In this document: in pieces, positions 26,537-35,389 of the stretch
Position numbering within the stretch: position 1 is the stretch's first letter
Layout of the letters: each line of letters starts with the position of its first letter
DNA from: Mucilaginibacter geliditolerans
GTDB lineage: Bacteria; Bacteroidota; Bacteroidia; Sphingobacteriales; Sphingobacteriaceae
Reading direction: 5' to 3'
NCBI RefSeq assembly: GCF_014200495.1
Contig: NZ_JACHBY010000004.1
Span: forward strand, 372,001 to 436,000
Length of the DNA: 64,000 nucleotides
Program-made: the position numbers and the translations under genes
The notes under the pieces: model-generated
Database searches by the model: none
What the model was told of the DNA's origin: nothing
Seen by the model: the letters and a program-made list of their open reading frames with translations, nothing else

Positions 26537-26626
26537 GTCATGCTGAGGTACGAAGCATCTATTCTACGAGCAGCAGGTAATCGCTTGCAGATTGAACGCG
26601 AATAGGTTCTTCGCTATCAGAATGAC
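26537..26626. repeat. Palindromic repeat, GTCATGCTGAGG family, copy 2
   Basis: GTCATGCTGAGGTACGAAGC at the left, CTTCGCTATCAGAATGAC at the right. Shares words with 8367-8447. Confidence 0.8.
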
Positions 26627-26654
26627 ACCCTTTTTACATCTTCCGAACACATAT

Positions 26655-26715
26655 GGTGTCCTCATAAACAGCTACCAGCAGGATATTAACAGATTGTTTG
26701 TGAGGACACAAAAAA
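26655..26715. repeat. Composite hairpin pair with AGGA loops, copy 2
   Basis: GGTG-TCCT-CATAAACA (26655-26670), linker with CCAGCAGGATATTAAC, then TTGTTTGTG-AGGA-CACAAAAAA (26694-26715). The linker is the same as in 26398-26463, so the composite as a whole is repeated. Confidence 0.75.
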
Positions 26716-26763
26716 TGAGAGGGAAACATGTTTTTCTGTTGGATTAAAGGTTTTGTTTCAGGC

Positions 26764-26785
26764 CGGTGCAACTTACGTTGCACCG
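26764..26785. repeat. GTTGCACC hairpin downstream of the RND efflux gene
   Basis: CGGTGCAAC-TTAC-GTTGCACCG, a perfect 9-bp stem with 4-nt loop, 46 nt after the RND gene stop codon on the minus strand. Possible terminator. Confidence 0.7.
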
Positions 26786-26830
26786 CCTTTAACAAACAAA
26801 TATAGATTAGGGGTATTAGCTTCAAAGGGA

Positions 26831-29800
26831 TTAAATCCTGCCAACTTCACCGCTTTCCACACGTTTACGATAGGTCCAGTAAAAGGCGATGGGGAAGATG
26901 AACAGGTTAAATACAGTATTGGTGATCAAACCGCCAATAACCACAATAGCCAGTGGTTTTGAGGCTTCGGAACCAATACCGTGCGACATGGCCGCAGGCA
27001 GCAAGCCTATGGCCGCCATCATGGCTGTCATTACTATAGGGCGCAAGCGATCTTCAACGCCTGCCCTTAACGCGTCAGGGAATGAGGTCCATGATTCATG
27101 GTGTTTCATGTCCTTAATATTGCTTTTGAATTTTGATATCAGGATCACACCATTCTGCACGCATATACCAAACAGCGCTATAAAGCCTATACCCGCCGAT
27201 ATATTAAAGTTTACACCCGTTATTAACAAGGCCAGGATACCGCCCATTATAGCGAACGGCACATTGTTAAGCACTAACAGTGAATCCCTGAATGTGCCGA
27301 ACAGGATAAATAATATAAAGAAGATGATAAGCAAGCTGATAGGTACCACCTGCGATAGCCTTTTGGTTGCACGCTGCTGATTTTCAAAATCACCCGCCCA
27401 CTCCAAATGGTAATCTTTTGGTAGTTTAATGGCTGCATTAACCTTGTCCTGTGCTTCCTTAACGGTGCTGCCCATATCACGGCCACGGATAGAGAATTTG
27501 ATAGCCCCGTAGCGCGAGTTATCATCGCGGTAAATGATACTTACACCGGTTATTTTTTTAATACTGGCAATTTCGCGCAGAGGCACATTGTTGCCATTTA
27601 GGGTTGGTACACGTAAATCGCCGATGGAAGCTTCGTTGTTCCTGAAATCTTCAGGGTAACGGATCCTCAGGTCGAATTTACGTTCGCCCTCGTATATCTG
27701 TGTAGCTGCCTTACCGCCAATGGCCATTTCAATAACCGCGTTGGCATCAGCTGCAACAACACCATACTGGGCCATTTTGGCCTGGTCCAAATCTATCTGT
27801 AACTCAGGCTGACCCATATTGCGGAGTATGCCCAAATCGGTAATGCCGTTAACACCTTTTAATATGGAATCGATACGTTGTTCCTGGCTCTCTATATATT
27901 TATAATCATCGCCAAACATTTTTACAACGATGGAGCCTTTTACGCCCGATACGGCTTCCTCCACGTTATCAGATATGGGCTGCGAAAAGTTAAGGTCGAT
28001 CCCCGGGAAGTACTTTAATTTCTCCTGCATCCGCTGGATGAGTTCTTCTTTGGTTTCCTTGCGTTTCCATTTATCCTGCGGATAGATATCCACGTGGAAT
28101 TCGATATTATAGAAACCTGTAGCATCCGTACCGTCATTTGGGCGGCCGGTTTGCGACATTACCTGCTTAACCTCATCAAAGCTCAGGAATATGCTGCGCA
28201 TCTGATCAGCCAGCTTAACTGATTCACCTAATGATGTGCTCAATGGTCCGGTAGCACGTACATAGATAGCACCCTCGTTAAGTTCAGGTAAAAACTCCGT
28301 GCCCAACAAGCTGAAACAGCCCAGGCTTATTACTAATGCAACAATAGCTATCGGGAAAACTATCTTTCGCCCTTTAAAACAAACGTTATAGAACTTAATG
28401 GCATTGCGTGTTACAAATTCAACAAACACATTATGCTTTTCCTTTACATTTTTGTTGAGTAAAACACTGGCCATTACAGGTACCAGGGTAAAGGTGAATA
28501 TCAAAGCGCCGAGCAAGGCAAAACCCAGCGTCCAGGCCAGTGGCGAGAACATTTTACCTTCAACCTTTTGAAAGCTGAAGATGGGTAGTAAGCCGGTGAT
28601 GATAATCAGTTTGGCAAAGAAAATACCTTTACCATTTACCAAACAGGCTTGTTTTATCATGCCCAGTTTGCTCAGCTTGTTGTAGTTCTCCATGCCCACC
28701 TCTTTTGCACGGTGGTCGAGCACTACAAATATGCCCTCAATCATTACCACGGCCCCGTCAATGATGATACCGAAATCTATCGCCCCCATCGACAATAAAT
28801 TAGCAGACATGCCCTTCAGCTTCAAACAAACAAAGGCGAACAGGAGTGCAAGTGGAATAATGAGCGATACGATAAGCGTTGTGCGCCAATCAGCCATGAA
28901 CAGGAACACGATGATGGTTACGAAAACGATGCCTTCGCACATATTATGCAGCACTGTACCGGTAGCAAAGCTTACCAAATCGTCACGGTCATAAAACATT
29001 TTAAGCTTTACATCACCGGGTAATATTTTAGTGTTCAGGTCGCTGATCTTTTGCTTGAGGGCAGCAATAACCACGCTTGGGTTTTCGCCCTTACGCATTA
29101 CCACAATGCCCTCCACAACATCCGGATCCTTATCGCGACCAACCTGCCCTAACCGTGGCAGTGCAGATTCGGTCACCTCAGAGATCGTTTTTACATAAAT
29201 AGGGGTACCTTTTATATTGTTAATTACGATGTTCTTTATCTCATCAATATTGTTCAGCAAGCCAATGCCACGTACTACGTAGGCTTGTCCGCTTTGCTCA
29301 ATAATATCGCCGCCAACGTTAACGTTGCTTTTTGATACGGCATCGTAAATCTGTAATGGCGTAACATTGTATTGTACCGCTTTCTTAGGGTCAACAGTTA
29401 TCTGGTATGTTTTTACCTCGCCGCCAAAGCTGTTGATATCGGCAACGCCGGGTACAGCACGTATCTCACGCTCAACAACCCAGTTTTCAATAGTGGTTAA
29501 TTCACGTACCGATTTTTTGTTACTGGTTAAGGTAAAGCGGTAAATTTCGCCGGTTGGGCCGTATGGTGGCTCAATTTCCTGGTTGGTGCCATCGGGCAGA
29601 TCGGCATCTGCAATGTGGTTGTTTACCTGTAAACGGGCAAAGGCATAGTCCACATCATCGTCAAAACTTATTTTTACTACGGATAGGCCAAACAGCGATG
29701 AAGAACGAACACTCGTTTTTCTTTCCACCGGGTTCATGGCGATCTCTATAGGGCGGGTAACAAATTTTTCAACTTCCTCGGCGCTTCGTCCCGGCCATTG

Positions 29801-29962
29801 GGTTATGATGGTAACATCGGTGTTGGTAACATCCGGAAATGCATCAATACTCAGGTTTTTAAAGCTGATATACCCAGCCACCGCCAATAATGCCGTAACA
29901 AAGAATATAAAAAACCTGTTTTTTAATGCAAACGAAAGGACATTATTTATAAATCGATTCAT
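26831..29962 (-). CDS. Heavy-metal efflux RND transporter, CzcA/CusA family
   Basis: Inner membrane proton-driven pump of 1043 aa that, with its adaptor and TolC partner, expels metal ions across both membranes. Twelve membrane segments and two large periplasmic loops. The TM4 motif DFGIIIDGAVVMIE (396-409) matches the DFGxxxDGA pattern of HME-RND pumps for divalent ions (Zn, Co, Cd, Ni); monovalent Cu/Ag pumps usually lack the DFG. This makes a Czc- or Cnr-like substrate more likely than copper. Separated from the adaptor gene by 107 nt holding a palindrome. Operon order on the minus strand: regulator, kinase, TolC, adaptor, pump. Confidence 0.92.
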   Translation of the reverse strand: MNRFINNVLSFALKNRFFIFFVTALLAVAGYISFKNLSIDAFPDVTNTDVTIITQWPGRSAEEVEKFVTRPIEIAMNPVERKTSVRSSSLFGLSVVKISFDDDVDYAFARLQVNNHIADADLPDGTNQEIEPPYGPTGEIYRFTLTSNKKSVRELTTIENWVVEREIRAVPGVADINSFGGEVKTYQITVDPKKAVQYNVTPLQIYDAVSKSNVNVGGDIIEQSGQAYVVRGIGLLNNIDEIKNIVINNIKGTPIYVKTISEVTESALPRLGQVGRDKDPDVVEGIVVMRKGENPSVVIAALKQKISDLNTKILPGDVKLKMFYDRDDLVSFATGTVLHNMCEGIVFVTIIVFLFMADWRTTLIVSLIIPLALLFAFVCLKLKGMSANLLSMGAIDFGIIIDGAVVMIEGIFVVLDHRAKEVGMENYNKLSKLGMIKQACLVNGKGIFFAKLIIITGLLPIFSFQKVEGKMFSPLAWTLGFALLGALIFTFTLVPVMASVLLNKNVKEKHNVFVEFVTRNAIKFYNVCFKGRKIVFPIAIVALVISLGCFSLLGTEFLPELNEGAIYVRATGPLSTSLGESVKLADQMRSIFLSFDEVKQVMSQTGRPNDGTDATGFYNIEFHVDIYPQDKWKRKETKEELIQRMQEKLKYFPGIDLNFSQPISDNVEEAVSGVKGSIVVKMFGDDYKYIESQEQRIDSILKGVNGITDLGILRNMGQPELQIDLDQAKMAQYGVVAADANAVIEMAIGGKAATQIYEGERKFDLRIRYPEDFRNNEASIGDLRVPTLNGNNVPLREIASIKKITGVSIIYRDDNSRYGAIKFSIRGRDMGSTVKEAQDKVNAAIKLPKDYHLEWAGDFENQQRATKRLSQVVPISLLIIFFILFILFGTFRDSLLVLNNVPFAIMGGILALLITGVNFNISAGIGFIALFGICVQNGVILISKFKSNIKDMKHHESWTSFPDALRAGVEDRLRPIVMTAMMAAIGLLPAAMSHGIGSEASKPLAIVVIGGLITNTVFNLFIFPIAFYWTYRKRVESGEVGRI

Positions 29963-30069
29963 GTTTTATTTCGGATTTCGAATCTTCGAATTCGGATTTA
30001 TTAATTTTTATTTGTTATTATGTTGATTAGCAAATTCCGAAATCACAACTCCGAAATCCGAAATCATAC
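29963..30069. repeat. Imperfect palindrome inside the efflux operon
   Basis: TTTCGGATTTCGAA and TTCGGATT words on the left, TCCGAAATCA and TCCGAAATCCGAAAT on the right. It fills the gap between adaptor and pump genes and could stabilise or divide the transcript. Confidence 0.65.
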
Positions 30070-31167
30070 CTAGTCTTTTAGCGATTCATACAAATACACC
30101 TGCCTTGATGCAATGATGCGGTCGCCGGGCTTAATGCCAGTGCTGATATAGGCACGGTCCTCCACCTTTTTGGCTATGGTAACCGGCTGTATGCGTACAT
30201 GCGCCTTGCCATCAACCACCAAAACATAATCTTTATCATTATCAAAAATCAGGGTGCTGGTATGTACAAATGGCAGGTTCTCGCCCGATTTGGCTTTGAT
30301 CTGCACATTGGCAAACATAGCCGGCTTAAGCATATTACCGGGGTTGTTTATCTTAACCCTTGCGTGGATCACTTTACTATCAGGGTCGAGGATGTTATCT
30401 ATCTTGTCTATCTTGCCATCAAACACTTTGTCAGGGTAGGATAGGGTAGTGATCTTTACCGGGTCGCCGGTTTTAACATTGGCAATGTCCGATTCATAAA
30501 CATTGATGAGTACGTACACGTCTGACAGGTCGGCTATAGTAAACAGGTTCTGACTGTTATCTGCTCTTACCTGTGTATTATCGGTCAGGTTTTTCTCTAC
30601 CACAAAGCCTGATATCGGCGATTTTATCACATACCCCTGGCCATTGCTTTTGTTTATATCAGTAACCGCACCTGCACGGGTATTTTCAGCTTGTGCTTTT
30701 TGATAATCGGATTGCGCTTCTTCCAGATCTTTTTGTGATGCCAGGCCACCTTTGTACAGGTCCTGAGTGGTTTCATAAGTGCGTTTTGTACTCCTCAGGT
30801 CGGCTTGTGCCGATATATAATCTTTAGTAAAGCCGGCCATTTCAGCGCTGCGCATAATGGCCAGTGTTTGGCCTTTTTGTACCACATCGCCAAGCTGTAT
30901 ATGTACATCCTGCGCCACACCGCTCACCATCGGGAAAACCTTTACCATTTTGTTTTCGTCGGGGGCAATGCTGCCGGTAAGTGTCAGTTCTGACAGTGCG
31001 TCTGCTTCCTTAACCGTATCAATCAACAGACTGTTCAGCAAGGTGTCGGTCACCTGGAATTTGGTGTCTTTCTGGTCCGAGTCATCGGCATGATGGCAGC
31101 TTTGCAGCGTGAAGCCCAGTGTGCAAAAAGCAAATGCTATGGTTAATATTTTATAGGTATTGCGCAT
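30070..31167 (-). CDS. Efflux RND periplasmic adaptor (membrane fusion protein), lipoprotein
   Basis: Links the RND pump to the TolC channel. 365 aa with lipobox LQSC (Cys24) and an acidic, His-containing linker (HHADDSDQKD). Order: barrel-sandwich half (VSGVAQDVHIQLGDVVQKGQTLAIM), helical hairpin about 110-165, second lipoyl half (YVIKSPISGFVVEKN), beta-barrel and membrane-proximal domains. This is the CzcB/CusB layout. The TolC gene stop is 2 nt upstream. Confidence 0.9.
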   Translation of the reverse strand: MRNTYKILTIAFAFCTLGFTLQSCHHADDSDQKDTKFQVTDTLLNSLLIDTVKEADALSELTLTGSIAPDENKMVKVFPMVSGVAQDVHIQLGDVVQKGQTLAIMRSAEMAGFTKDYISAQADLRSTKRTYETTQDLYKGGLASQKDLEEAQSDYQKAQAENTRAGAVTDINKSNGQGYVIKSPISGFVVEKNLTDNTQVRADNSQNLFTIADLSDVYVLINVYESDIANVKTGDPVKITTLSYPDKVFDGKIDKIDNILDPDSKVIHARVKINNPGNMLKPAMFANVQIKAKSGENLPFVHTSTLIFDNDKDYVLVVDGKAHVRIQPVTIAKKVEDRAYISTGIKPGDRIIASRQVYLYESLKD

Positions 31168-31169
31168 TA

Positions 31170-32456
31170 TTATTGTTGATTGAAAAAGGGTGTACCGGTA
31201 ACGTAATTAAGTTGCTCAAGCGAAGTAATCCGGTTAAGCTGCAGATTATTAAGCTGTATAGTGTTGGTTTTGTAGGAGTCGTAAAAATCAAGGAACTCCA
31301 GTAAACTGATATTCCTTTTTTGATAATTGATAAACACCTGTTGTATAAGGTGCGTAAAGTTTTGTTTAAATGATGGGTCGAAACTGTTGTACAGCTTTTC
31401 GAGCCTCAGTGCATTTTTATAGTTACTGTTCACATCGCTCTCCACCTGGTCCTGGTGGCTTTGCAGCTGTACCTTGCTTTCGTCAATAGCAATGCGGGCC
31501 TGTTTAATACCGCCCTGGTTACGGTTAAAGAAAGGCAGTGAAAAGCCAATGCCGCCGCCCAGGTAGTTGTTACCATAAGCACCCAGTTTATCATAGTTTA
31601 ATGATAAAGAGATATCAGGAACAGCGGTAGCTTTTTGTACTAGAAGGTTAACATTATTATAATCAACAGTGGCCTTAGCTAAGCGTAGATCGTAGCGGTT
31701 TACATAGGCCGAATCCAATAGTTTTTGATAAGGCACATTAGCCACTATCTCTTTGCCATCCAGATCATAGTTAACCACAGGTTTTACATAAACACCCGGC
31801 GCGGCTTTTATCAGGAGCTTAAACTCACTTTGGGTTGTATCAATACTGGTTTGCAGGTCATTATATTCCGCCTGTAATGAGTATAGCTGCGATTGTATAC
31901 GCAATACTTCCTTTTCGGCAATATTACCTTTAGCATATTGCTCCTTAAACAGTTTAAGGGTAGTTGCTAAAGAGCTGATCTCCTCGTTATATACCTTAGC
32001 CGATTCCTCTTGGAAATAGATGCTGTAAAAATCGCTCCGAAGCGTATATTTTAATGTACGCAGCAGATCAAAAAACTGGTATTGTGATTGTTGAACGCCA
32101 AGCTTAGCCAGCTGAATGTTCTTATTGCGTTTGCCGGCAGTGGTAAACAGCTGCGATATGCCATACGATTGCTCCTTATAAGCAGGGCCCTGGCTCACAT
32201 CCGTAGCATATATACCGTTAGTAAAGCTAAAGTCGGGATTGTTGAAAAGCTTGGCAGTAATTATCTGCGCGTTTGCATTATCAATCTCATAGCGCTGTGC
32301 TATCAGACTAAGGTTATTTTTAAGAAACTGATCTTCGGCTTGCTGAATAGTAATATTAAGCGTATCGCTCGCCGCTTCCTGCGCATGTGCAGAAAACGTA
32401 AAGGCTATACACCATATGCTTATACCTAAAAAAGCGCCAACAAATTTTGAATACAT
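31170..32456 (-). CDS. TolC family outer membrane efflux channel
   Basis: 428-aa outer membrane factor of the CzcC/CusC group. Signal peptide 1-25 (ending SAHAQ), then two repeats of coiled-coil and beta-strand segments: GISQLFTTAGKRNKNIQLAK and GGGIGFSLPFFNRNQGGIKQAR mark the two halves. Its promoter region carries five 11-bp-phased ATTARM motifs and a perfect -7 box, so this gene appears to head the structural transcript. Confidence 0.9.
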   Translation of the reverse strand: MYSKFVGAFLGISIWCIAFTFSAHAQEAASDTLNITIQQAEDQFLKNNLSLIAQRYEIDNANAQIITAKLFNNPDFSFTNGIYATDVSQGPAYKEQSYGISQLFTTAGKRNKNIQLAKLGVQQSQYQFFDLLRTLKYTLRSDFYSIYFQEESAKVYNEEISSLATTLKLFKEQYAKGNIAEKEVLRIQSQLYSLQAEYNDLQTSIDTTQSEFKLLIKAAPGVYVKPVVNYDLDGKEIVANVPYQKLLDSAYVNRYDLRLAKATVDYNNVNLLVQKATAVPDISLSLNYDKLGAYGNNYLGGGIGFSLPFFNRNQGGIKQARIAIDESKVQLQSHQDQVESDVNSNYKNALRLEKLYNSFDPSFKQNFTHLIQQVFINYQKRNISLLEFLDFYDSYKTNTIQLNNLQLNRITSLEQLNYVTGTPFFNQQ

Positions 32457-32472
32457 ATATTATTTGTTTGCA

Positions 32473-32529
32473 CAAAGGTATTAGCATGGCATTAGAGGTG
32501 TATTAAAGAGACATTAGAATGAGATTAGA
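32473..32529 (-). promoter_or_regulatory. Array of five 11-bp-phased hexamers abutting the -7 box of the efflux genes
   Basis: On the plus strand ATTAGC (32480), ATTAGA (32491), ATTAAA (32502), ATTAGA (32513) and ATTAGA (32524) start exactly 11 bp apart. Read on the minus strand they are TCTAAT-like direct repeats ending at -7 box TACCTTTG (32480-32473), 16 nt before the TolC start. This is the geometry of an OmpR-family regulator bound head to tail. The regulator is encoded two genes upstream. Confidence 0.75.
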
Positions 32530-32530
32530 A

Positions 32531-33889
32531 TTAGCGTACAAATGTAACTTTAATGTTAGTTCCCTGCCCCGGAATGGAATTAACGCTGATACTGCCATTA
32601 AAAAGCGTGATTATTTTGTTGGTAACGTACAAACCGATTCCATTACCCAGGTACTCTTTAACATTTGCTCCGCGATAAAAAGATTCAAAGACTTTTTCCA
32701 GTTCGTCAGCCGGGATACCTATGCCCAGATCGGCAATGGTTATGGTAATGTAGTTTTCATCGGCATAGAGATCGCACCGCACTTTTTTATTTTCAGAAAA
32801 CTTAAAAGCATTACCAATAATGTTATTTAAAGCGATAGATAATAACTGCCTGTTTGCGGGTATCAGCAGTTTGTCGGGGTCCTCGGGGAGTTTCAACACA
32901 TTTACAACAAACATACCCTTACCAATACGGGCGGTCCAATAATCGTTGAGTTCCCATATAAGGTCATCAATGGCAACGGGTTTAAATGCAGGATGGGTGT
33001 AGTTCATGTCCACATGTGCCAGTTCAAGCAAACTGGTTATGGTTTCTTTAAGGCGCTCCGCATCTGTTAATATCGATAACAATACCTGCTCATATTCGGT
33101 AGTGGTGCGCTGTTTGTTAAGAGAGATCTCTATCTCGCCAATTATGCTGGTAATAGGTGTCCTTAACTCATGCGACGCATTTATAACGAACGTTTCCTGC
33201 AGTTCAAAAGCATTCTCCAAATGCTCCAACAACTGGTTAAAGTTATAGGCGAGCGCGCTTATTTCATCCTTGCCGTTCCCCTCGTCAACCCGCAGACTAA
33301 GATTACCTACTCTTACCTGTCGCATCTGGCTAATTACCTTATCAATAGGTTCCAATGTTTTTTGAGCAAACCAGCGGCTTGCAGTAAATAACGCGATGGT
33401 AACAATCAGGAGTAAAAATGCGAGTGCTCTAACGAGGTCGTTCAGCCGCTTGTTGCCGGCATGGTCAATAGCCGAAGCAAGTATCACAAAATTGCCCTGG
33501 TTATCATTATAATAAATGCCTACGGTTTGCCTGGCACCCTCTGAAAACTCCATTGACCTGAACTTGCGCACCTGGTTAATGATAGAGCTGGGCCAGTACT
33601 GGTTTTTATCTGTTATAAATGAAGCCGCGTTCTTGTCATCATAAAAACGCACCACCTCGTCGGGTAAGCGCTGCAGGTAACGCCCCCGCACGTGGTTCAA
33701 TGAATCTGCCGAGATCTCATCAGCTTCCAGGTATAATTGTGCCGCTACGGAGGCCCTGTCAGATAGTTTACTATAAAAATCGGATTTGATAATGGAGTTA
33801 ATGGTTATACAAATGGCAATCTCAACTATCAGCAGTACAACGGTACTGATAGCGGTAAAATAAAGCGAAAGCCGGTTCTTTATTTTCAT
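32531..33889 (-). CDS. Sensor histidine kinase of the metal efflux system (CusS/CzcS-like)
   Basis: 452-aa membrane kinase. TM1 about 10-31, periplasmic sensor 32-150, TM2 about 151-171, HAMP about 172-225, HisKA with phospho-acceptor His240 (INASHELRTPITS), and an HATPase_c domain with NIIGNAFKFSE (N box), DLGIGIPADELEKVFESFYRG and GNGIGLYV. The periplasmic domain presumably senses metal ions, but ligand residues cannot be identified. The response regulator stop is 3 nt upstream. Confidence 0.9.
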   Translation of the reverse strand: MKIKNRLSLYFTAISTVVLLIVEIAICITINSIIKSDFYSKLSDRASVAAQLYLEADEISADSLNHVRGRYLQRLPDEVVRFYDDKNAASFITDKNQYWPSSIINQVRKFRSMEFSEGARQTVGIYYNDNQGNFVILASAIDHAGNKRLNDLVRALAFLLLIVTIALFTASRWFAQKTLEPIDKVISQMRQVRVGNLSLRVDEGNGKDEISALAYNFNQLLEHLENAFELQETFVINASHELRTPITSIIGEIEISLNKQRTTTEYEQVLLSILTDAERLKETITSLLELAHVDMNYTHPAFKPVAIDDLIWELNDYWTARIGKGMFVVNVLKLPEDPDKLLIPANRQLLSIALNNIIGNAFKFSENKKVRCDLYADENYITITIADLGIGIPADELEKVFESFYRGANVKEYLGNGIGLYVTNKIITLFNGSISVNSIPGQGTNIKVTFVR

Positions 33890-33892
33890 GCT

Positions 33893-34576
33893 TTACCTGT
33901 CATTCCTTAGTGTATAGCCCATGCCTATAACGGTATGTATCAGTTTTTTAGCAAAGCCTTTTTCAATTTTTTTACGCAGATAGTTTACGTACACATCAAT
34001 AAAATTGGTGCCCGTGTCAAAATCTATACCCCAAACCTGTTCGGCAATAAACTCCCTCGATAGTATTTTATTCGGGTTGCGCATAAATAGTTCGAGGAGG
34101 GTAAATTCTTTTGCAGTAAGGGTGATCTGGTTGCCGCCCCTTTCGGCCACATTGCTCCAGGTATCCAGTTTCAGATCATCAAACATTAAAGTATGATCTT
34201 CTTTTACCACCATCTTTTGCCGCCTCAATAAGGCCTCTATCCGCGCAAGTAATTCGCTGAAATGAAAAGGTTTTATCAGGTAATCATCGGCACCGGCTTT
34301 TAAACCGGCTACCTTATTTTGCACCTGCTCAAGGGCGCTTAGCATTAAAATGGGGGTTTGGGTATGAGTTAATCTTATCTGCCGGCAAAGCTCAATGCCG
34401 TTTATATCCGGTAGCATAATATCCAGTATCAGCAGGTCAAAATCTTCTGTAGCTATTAAGAATTTAGCCTCCTCGCCATTTTTGGCAGTTTTAACGTTGT
34501 AGCCATGCTCTTCGAGACCCTTGCAAATAAATGCAGCTACTTTTTGTTCATCTTCAATCAAACAAACCTGGCTCAT
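33893..34576 (-). CDS. OmpR-family response regulator of the metal efflux system (CusR/CzcR-like)
   Basis: 227 aa. Receiver domain 1-120 with Asp52 (LILDIMLPDINGIEL) and LIKPFHFSEL; winged-helix DNA-binding domain 130-227 (LTAKEFTLLELFMRNPNKILSR). Together with the adjacent kinase it forms a two-component pair. The most likely target is the phased hexamer array before the TolC gene, since OmpR-type regulators bind direct repeats about one helical turn apart. Confidence 0.92.
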   Translation of the reverse strand: MSQVCLIEDEQKVAAFICKGLEEHGYNVKTAKNGEEAKFLIATEDFDLLILDIMLPDINGIELCRQIRLTHTQTPILMLSALEQVQNKVAGLKAGADDYLIKPFHFSELLARIEALLRRQKMVVKEDHTLMFDDLKLDTWSNVAERGGNQITLTAKEFTLLELFMRNPNKILSREFIAEQVWGIDFDTGTNFIDVYVNYLRKKIEKGFAKKLIHTVIGMGYTLRNDR

Positions 34577-34663
34577 GCTTAAAAAATATGATTAAATATA
34601 TATCAATTATACTTACAATAGTACAGTAACGTAAGTGATAGCTAATATTATAGGGGGATAATA

Positions 34664-35389
34664 TTATTTAGCTTTAAACAGCCCGTATTTTAATATGCAA
34701 TAAATAGCCCGGAAACCATCTTTCCAGCCTATCTTTTTTCCCTCGGCATAGGTACGGCCGTAATAGGAGATACCTACCTCATAAATACGTACGTTGGGTA
34801 TGCGTGATATCTTCGCGGTAACCTCGGGCTCAAAGCCAAAGCGTTTTTCCTGTAATGATAGCGATTGTATCATTTCGGTATTAAACATTTTGTAACAGGT
34901 TTCCATATCCGTTAGGTTAAGGTTGCTGTACATGTTTGATAACGTGGTCAGGAATTTATTGCCTATGGTATGCCAAAAGAATAACACCCTGTGCGGGTTG
35001 CCGCCCATAAACCTTGAGCCAAAAACAACATCGGCAAAGCCTCTTATTATGGGTTTCAGCAAGTCGTTATATTCTTCCGGGTCGTATTCAAGGTCGGCAT
35101 CCTGTACTACAAGGTATTCACCTGTAGCTTTTTGTATGCCGGTGTGTATGGCAGCTCCCTTGCCTTTATTAATATCGTGCTTAAAGTATTGGATGTTTAA
35201 TTCCGGGTTTGATGAAATATAACTTTCAATAGCCTGTTCGGTATTATCTGTTGAACAATCATTTACAATGATCACTTCTTTGGTAATATTATTTAATAGT
35301 GATACCGCTTTTACCTTATCGAGTATGAGATGGATGGTGCGCCCTTCGTTATAGGCAGGTATTATTATTGATAGTTTTTTTAGAGCCAT
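34664..35389 (-). CDS. Family 2 glycosyltransferase (DPM1/polyprenyl-phosphate hexosyltransferase-like)
   Basis: 241-aa GT-A fold enzyme without membrane segments. N-terminal SIIIPAYNEGRTI, then VVQDADLEYDPEEY holding the DxD-type metal site, and MGGNPHRVLFFWHTIGNKFLT, typical of the dolichol-phosphate mannosyltransferase-like group that moves a sugar from a nucleotide donor to a polyprenyl phosphate. Donor sugar and acceptor are not readable. No partner GtrA or GT39 gene is adjacent. Confidence 0.85.
   Translation of the reverse strand: MALKKLSIIIPAYNEGRTIHLILDKVKAVSLLNNITKEVIIVNDCSTDNTEQAIESYISSNPELNIQYFKHDINKGKGAAIHTGIQKATGEYLVVQDADLEYDPEEYNDLLKPIIRGFADVVFGSRFMGGNPHRVLFFWHTIGNKFLTTLSNMYSNLNLTDMETCYKMFNTEMIQSLSLQEKRFGFEPEVTAKISRIPNVRIYEVGISYYGRTYAEGKKIGWKDGFRAIYCILKYGLFKAK

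Larger units (their letters stand above)
26237..26830. other. Repeat-dense intergenic region, 594 bp
   Basis: No gene seen. The gap is a mosaic of palindromes: the AACTTGTTTCAG element (26265-26370), two composite AGGA-loop hairpin pairs (26398-26463 and 26655-26715), a GTCATGCTGTCCGCT hairpin near 26493-26525, the CTGAGG element (26537-26626) and a GTTGCACC hairpin (26764-26785). Confidence 0.8.

Noticed and set aside
26237..26830. Repeat-dense gap as a possible CRISPR array
   Set aside because: The repeats are palindromes of different families without regular spacers, and no cas gene is near.
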